Shown here one piece after another: positions 59,677-64,000 of a stretch of DNA of 64,000 bases; position 1 is the stretch's first letter, and each line of letters starts with the position of its first letter. This DNA comes from Pleodorina starrii (lineage: Eukaryota; Chlorophyta; Chlorophyceae; Chlamydomonadales; Volvocaceae). Where the stretch lies: the NCBI GenBank assembly GCA_030267565.1, contig BRXU01000023.1, forward strand, positions 1,215,001-1,279,000, written 5' to 3'. The position numbers were made by a program, and so were the translations under genes. The notes beneath the pieces are model-generated. The model had not been told where the DNA came from and did no database searches. It worked only from the letters and a program-made list of their open reading frames with translations.

Positions 59677-62600
59677 ATGGAGCTGGGATCCATGGATGTC
59701 GCAGCGGGAAAGGGAACGCCAACTACCGAGCATTCGGACGCCAAAAAGTATCCATTTGGCCTCGATTCAGAGGGGAAGGCAAAGTCGATTCCCATATGGC
59801 GCTTCACACAACCACACATGATGGCGTTCCACGTAAGCCCAGCTTTGTGCCCATTGTTCGAAGCTCGCGCACTCATGCGTCTTGCGCACGTGGGGCTGTA
59901 CACCTTGCTTGCGCGCCAACGGAAAAATGACCTTCTTTTCTCGTACCCTGCTTGCTCCCGTTGCCGCCCATCAGCTGTCATGGATTTCCTTCTTCATGTC
60001 GTTCGTGGCGACCTTCGCGCCCGCGGCGCTGGTGCCGGTCATCCGCGACGACCTGTTCCTCACCAAGCCGCAGTTGGGCAACGCCGGTGTGGCGGCGGTG
60101 TGTGGCGCCATCGCCGCGCGCTTGTTCATGGGCGGCTTCGTTGACACCGTCGGTGAGGCGCGGGGCTGCTTGCTCTCTCGGGTGGGAACGCAGGGTAGCC
60201 ATATACGGTAAAAGTTAAAAAAACAAGAATCAGTCAGGTACCATGGGTTCCGGCACTGATGATCTGATTCGTTCGTGCCGCGCGGCAAACCCTAAAGCGA
60301 CCCTAGAGCCTGGAAGGCGTGCCGTTTCTCATGCCCGCCCGTCCTGCCTCCTGGACCGACCGCTGTGATCCGCCACACGCCGCCAACGGGTCGCAGGAAA
60401 TACGAAAAGGCGAGCGAGACAGCTTGAACCATCAATTGACCACCACCATCTCCCATCCTTACCCATCACACCCATGTGTGTTTGTGTTTGTTACATGGTT
60501 GGGGGTGCGTGCCCCTCTCATGAACAAAAAACCCATACGAGCCGAGGACCCATGTAGCTGCTCCCCCTGTTCGGCCTGTCCACCGTTCTAAACTACCGAC
60601 CGGCGCATTCGGCATCTGCAGACCCAGCCCTTCCCTCGCCCGCCTTGCCCGCCCGCCCGCCCGCCCCTTTCAGGTCCCCGGTACGGCACCGCCGCGACCA
60701 TGCTCCTCACCGCGCCCGCCGTGTTCTGCATGTCTCTGGTGACCGACTTTTCGACCTTCGCCGCGACTCGCTTCTTCATCGGTTGCTCCCTCTGCATGTT
60801 CGTGTGCTGCCAGTTCTGGTGCGGAAGGTGAGCGGAACTGCGGAAGGGGTGGGTGGTGAGGTGAGGTGAGGTGAGATGCCGTGATGAGATGAGGTGAGGT
60901 GAGGTAAGATGGGCAAAGGGGCGGACGGAGCGACGGACTGGCGCCGTCCAGCCGCCACGCCCCCCGGCTGATCGCGTGATGGTCCACTAGTCCGGGTGGT
61001 GGTGGTGGTGCTCTTTGGCTGCATGTGGCTGCACCCCCCGACTGAGACGGAACCATGCGCGCTGCCCGACCCATCTTTACCTGCCCGACCCAAGCACGTC
61101 CACGCGCGCCCCCGCCCATCTGCGCCCTCTTCCTCCGTCCTCCCACGCCGCCCGCTGCAATACCCACTCCGCCTCTCCCTCCTCGCCCTCTTCGCCCTTC
61201 CTCCCTCCCTGCCTCCCACCGGCTCCCCTGTCTATCCCCACCACCACCTCAGCATGTTCAACGTTCGCATCGTGGGCACCGCCAACGCCATCGCCGCCGG
61301 CTGGGGCAACATGGGCGGCGGCGCCTGTCTCTTCATCATGCCGCTCATCTTTGACGGCATCCGCAAGCACGCGCCCGGATTCCAGGCATGGCGCTGGGCG
61401 TTCTTTGTGCCGGGCGGCATCTACATCCTCAACGCGGCCTCTACGCTCATGTTGGGCATCGACCACCCCTCTGGCAAGGACTACCGCGACCTTAAGAAGG
61501 ACGGAACCATCAAATCCAAGGGCGCGCTGGCGCCGGTCATCAAGTGCGGCCTCGGCAACTACAGGTGCGCTGTGGCATGGGGGTACCGCACCTGTCAGAT
61601 GTGGTGGTGGTAGCCGCCGTAGGCCTGGATACCGAAGCCCCAAACCAACCCCTTGGCCTGAAGCCCTGAACCCTTTTGGATCTGCGGATCCCGTCCCCTG
61701 GATCTTCGTGAACAGGGCTTGGATCCTGGCCCTGACGTACGGCTACTCGTTCGGCGTGGAGCTTACCGTCGACAACATCATTACCGAGTACTTTTACGAT
61801 CAATTCGGCGTCAGCCTGACCGTTGCCGGCGCGCTGGGCGCCATTTTCGGCCTGATGAACCTCTTCACGCGTGCCTCTGGCGGCATGCTGTCTGACTGGG
61901 CGGCCAAGTACTGGGGCATGCGCGGCCGGCTGTGGACGCTTTGGATCATCCAGACCCTGGGCGGCGTCTTTTGCATCGTTATGGGCAAAGTCGACCACAG
62001 CATGTCGGCCACAGTCGTCGTAATGATCATCTTCAGCATCTTCTGTCAGCAGGCCTGCGGCGCGCATTTCGGCATCACGCCCTTCGTGTCGCGCCGAGCC
62101 TACGGCGTGGTTTCGGGGCTGGTGGGCGCGGGCGGCAACACGGGCGCGGCGATCACGCAGGCCATCTGGTTCGCCGGAAACGCCTCCTGGCAGCTCAAGT
62201 AAGCTCACGGGGTATAGACAGCGGGGAATCGGACTGATGCGGGCCGGTGGGGGCGTGGGGCGCAGGACACAGCAACGCTTGAGCGGCCTGATTTGGGCCG
62301 GGATGCGGGCATGCGACCCGGGTATGCGTGTTTGCCGTTTGTGTTCATAGGGGAGTTGGCAGGGGAAATCTGAGATCGTTAGTGTTTGTGATGACGTGTT
62401 TGCGGTTGGGGCCAAATCCGACCTCAAAACCATGTTTTGGGGTTCAGTGTTCGCAGAAAACCCATTTAGATCCACCGGAGATCCGCCCTCCCTGCATGAC
62501 TGACTGACTGACTGACTTGCTAGCCCTGCATGACAGTCAACCGGATTTTCCGAAGCAGTCGAACCGAACCACACGCGGCGTGACTTCCTTCCTTCCATCC

Positions 62601-63324
62601 TTCCATCCTTCGCTCAAGCTCCTTCGCGCGACTTTCGCGCGGCCTTGGTCTTGACTCGTGCGGTACTCATGTATGTCGTATCCTGCCGTACTGTACTGCA
62701 GCCTGACCAAGGCCAACGGCTTGGTCTACATGGGCATTATGATCATCGTCCTCACGCTGCCGCTCCTCTTCATCAACTTCCCCATGTGGGGATCCATGCT
62801 GACTGGGCCGCGCGAGGGCGCCCAGGAGGAGGATTACTACATGCGGGAGTGGAGCGCGGAGGAGGTGGCGGAGGGGCTGCACCAGGGATCCATGCGCTTC
62901 GCCATGGAGAGCAAGTGAGTGGAGGAACGCGGAAGGGAAGGGGGCGCGCAAAGGGGGCTATAAGTATATATGCATTACATGGGGAGGGATGTCGCGGGGT
63001 CATCGCTCTTGAGCTGCAAGTAAGGGCTGCGGTGCCGGAGGTTTTGCCACCACAACCAACCAACCAACCAACCAACCATCCAAATAAACAGATTGGGGCA
63101 AACAAACAGACATACATGTTTTGGACACTGCTTGCTACCACCACCACCACCACTCATCACGTCATATTCACACACAAGCACTGCTCTTCCAACCTTCCAA
63201 TCCACACCGCAGGTCTCAGCGCGGCTGGAAGGATCGCAAGGTGGTGGAGGCCGCCGCCGCCGCTTCCAACTCCTCCAACTCGACAACAGCGGAGGAGGTG
63301 CCAAAGCTGACAGCGCCTGCCTGA
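59677..63324 (+). CDS. NRT2.1 (NAR3): high-affinity nitrate transporter NRT2 (535 aa, seven exons)
   Basis: Major-facilitator proton-coupled nitrate importer of the NNP family in the plasma membrane; works with NAR2. Exons 59677-59832, 59975-60152, 60674-60827, 61253-61564, 61716-62198, 62702-62914 and 63213-63324 join in frame to 536 codons with the stop. The NNP signature [20 protein letters not shown] and the second Gly-rich motif [15 protein letters not shown] are present, as is the MFS loop motif ([19 protein letters not shown]). Hydrophobic segments are consistent with twelve membrane helices. The N-terminus is cytosolic (SKSIPIW-type [14 protein letters not shown] before the first helix). 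The C-terminal tail is hydrophilic with polyAla and Ser/Asn runs and ends KLTAPA. TGTAA at 63397-63401. Confidence 0.96.
60472..60556 (-). repeat. dispersed repeat, copy 2, in NRT2 intron 2
   Basis: Inverted relative to copy 1 at 54732-54812. The shared core contains TATGGGTTTTTTG, CATGAGAGG and CACGCACCCCC when read on the minus strand. Confidence 0.8.
60859..60909. repeat. GAGGT simple repeat in NRT2 intron 3
   Basis: Irregular GAGGTGAGGTGAG array directly after the exon 3 donor; it repeats donor-like GGTGAG words. Confidence 0.75.
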
Positions 63325-63396
63325 AGGCAGATAGAGCCTAGCAGCGGGAGAGGGCCGGGGTTCGGGAGTCGCGATGGGGATGCGATGCGCTGCTTT

Positions 63397-63401
63397 TGTA
63401 A
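63397..63401 (+). terminator. TGTAA polyadenylation signal of NRT2
   Basis: 73 nt beyond the NRT2 stop codon; volvocine-type motif. Confidence 0.5.
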
Positions 63402-64000
63402 TTCACACTCACACGACTGAACGGCGGAGGTGCTCTTACAAGTGATGGTTGAGGTTGTTGTTTCGGTTTTATCGCATGAGCATGTGTGCGTGTGAGCCTG
63501 GGTTGTTAAGTTCAAGCGTGTGCGCGCGTGTGTGTATGTGAGTGTATGTGAGAGTGCATGTCGGGTGAGTGTTGCGGCATGGGGGCGACATGGTCCCTAT
63601 CGATATGCTCGTGAGAGTGGGCTGAGGCGGAGGCAGAGAGTATTTATTCGCATCATGCTGATGACGACTGATGCGCGCATAGATGCAGAAGTAAGGTAGA
63701 TGCGCGAGGTAGGGCGTGTGTGAACGTGGCAGTTAAAAGTGCAGTGAGCAGCAGTTCTCGGTTGCTTTGGATCCAGGCGTTTGGATCCAGCGTTGACGTT
63801 TGGATCCCATGTTCTCAACACGTGTTGATTGCCCTGCCTGGCCCGCCGGGGATGGAAATGCATTTGCTCTTGGGATGCAAGCGCGCTGAAGACGAGATTA
63901 TTTTTTGTGCATCCGAAGCGCGACTGCATCATCATTGCGGGGCATCAAGCTGCACCGCGGGCGGCGGCGGGCAGGTGCACCTAGACGACCTTGACTTGGT
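63402..64000. other. right-hand flank, no gene seen
   Basis: Contains a GT-rich repeat near 63484-63560 and three GGATCC-centred words near 63770-63810. No frame with recognisable protein; a neighbouring gene may begin beyond the edge. Confidence 0.35.

Noticed and set aside
1..64000. CRISPR arrays, bacterial operons, tRNA or rRNA genes
   Set aside because: No regularly spaced direct repeats, no Shine-Dalgarno-led operons and no cloverleaf or rRNA core sequence recognised; intron-rich genes show eukaryotic nuclear DNA.

Overview
The window reads as nuclear DNA of a GC-rich chlorophyte green alga, most likely a chlamydomonadalean/volvocine relative of Chlamydomonas and Volvox. The reasons are intron-rich genes with G/C-ending codons, polyQ/polyA/polyG low-complexity proteins, TGTAA polyadenylation motifs downstream of several stops, TTTTAGGG-type telomere-like units, a flagellar dynein-assembly gene, chloroplast-targeted proteins, and a nitrate-assimilation cluster of the chlorophyte kind. 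All gene models were built by reading splice sites and codon phase by eye. For the named genes every junction closes in frame.

Layout. (1) 0.9-2.3 kb, minus: ribosomal protein eS10, five exons. (2) 3.2-10.2 kb, plus: a Q/P-rich protein of about 1,810 aa with two UHM-ligand-like motifs and a long first intron. (3) 10.2-12.8 kb: no gene seen. (4) 12.8-15.5 kb, minus: a 190-aa membrane-anchored protein in seven exons. It is head-to-head, 295 bp apart, with (5) 15.8-18.5 kb, plus: a leucine-rich-repeat/coiled-coil protein, followed closely by (6) 18.7-20.4 kb, plus: the thylakoid Rieske-fold protein PSB33/TEF5. (7) 20.4-23.5 kb: no certain gene. (8) 23.6-28.1 kb, plus: a long low-complexity ORF of uncertain ends. 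(9) 29.9-32.4 kb, minus: an unrecognised gene whose four 3' exons are clear. (10) 33.5-37.8 kb, minus: the axonemal dynein assembly factor Kintoun (KTU/DNAAF2/PF13), nine exons. (11) 38.1-38.85 kb, minus: a small unrecognised gene. (12) 39.8-43.3 kb, plus: chloroplast NADP-malate dehydrogenase (MDH5). (13) 43.3-48.4 kb: repeats and no recognisable gene. (14) 48.4-63.3 kb: the nitrate-assimilation cluster, with nitrate reductase NIT1 (minus, ten exons), a 4.7-kb repeat-rich gap, the transport accessory protein NAR2 (minus), and the high-affinity nitrate transporter NRT2 (plus) divergent from NAR2.

The cluster forms one functional unit. NRT2 with NAR2 imports nitrate across the plasma membrane and NIT1 reduces it to nitrite; NAR2 and NRT2 share a 440-bp intergenic promoter region. 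MDH5 (malate valve) and PSB33 (photosystem II organisation) are photosynthesis genes; KTU serves flagellar motility.

The least expected signals are non-coding: an intronic hairpin with about 32-bp arms, a second intronic foldback, at least eight perfect copies of a palindrome GACCC(A/G)(C/T)GGGTC across the window, a dispersed repeat with one copy inside an NRT2 intron, and 11-bp-period minisatellites on both sides of NIT1.
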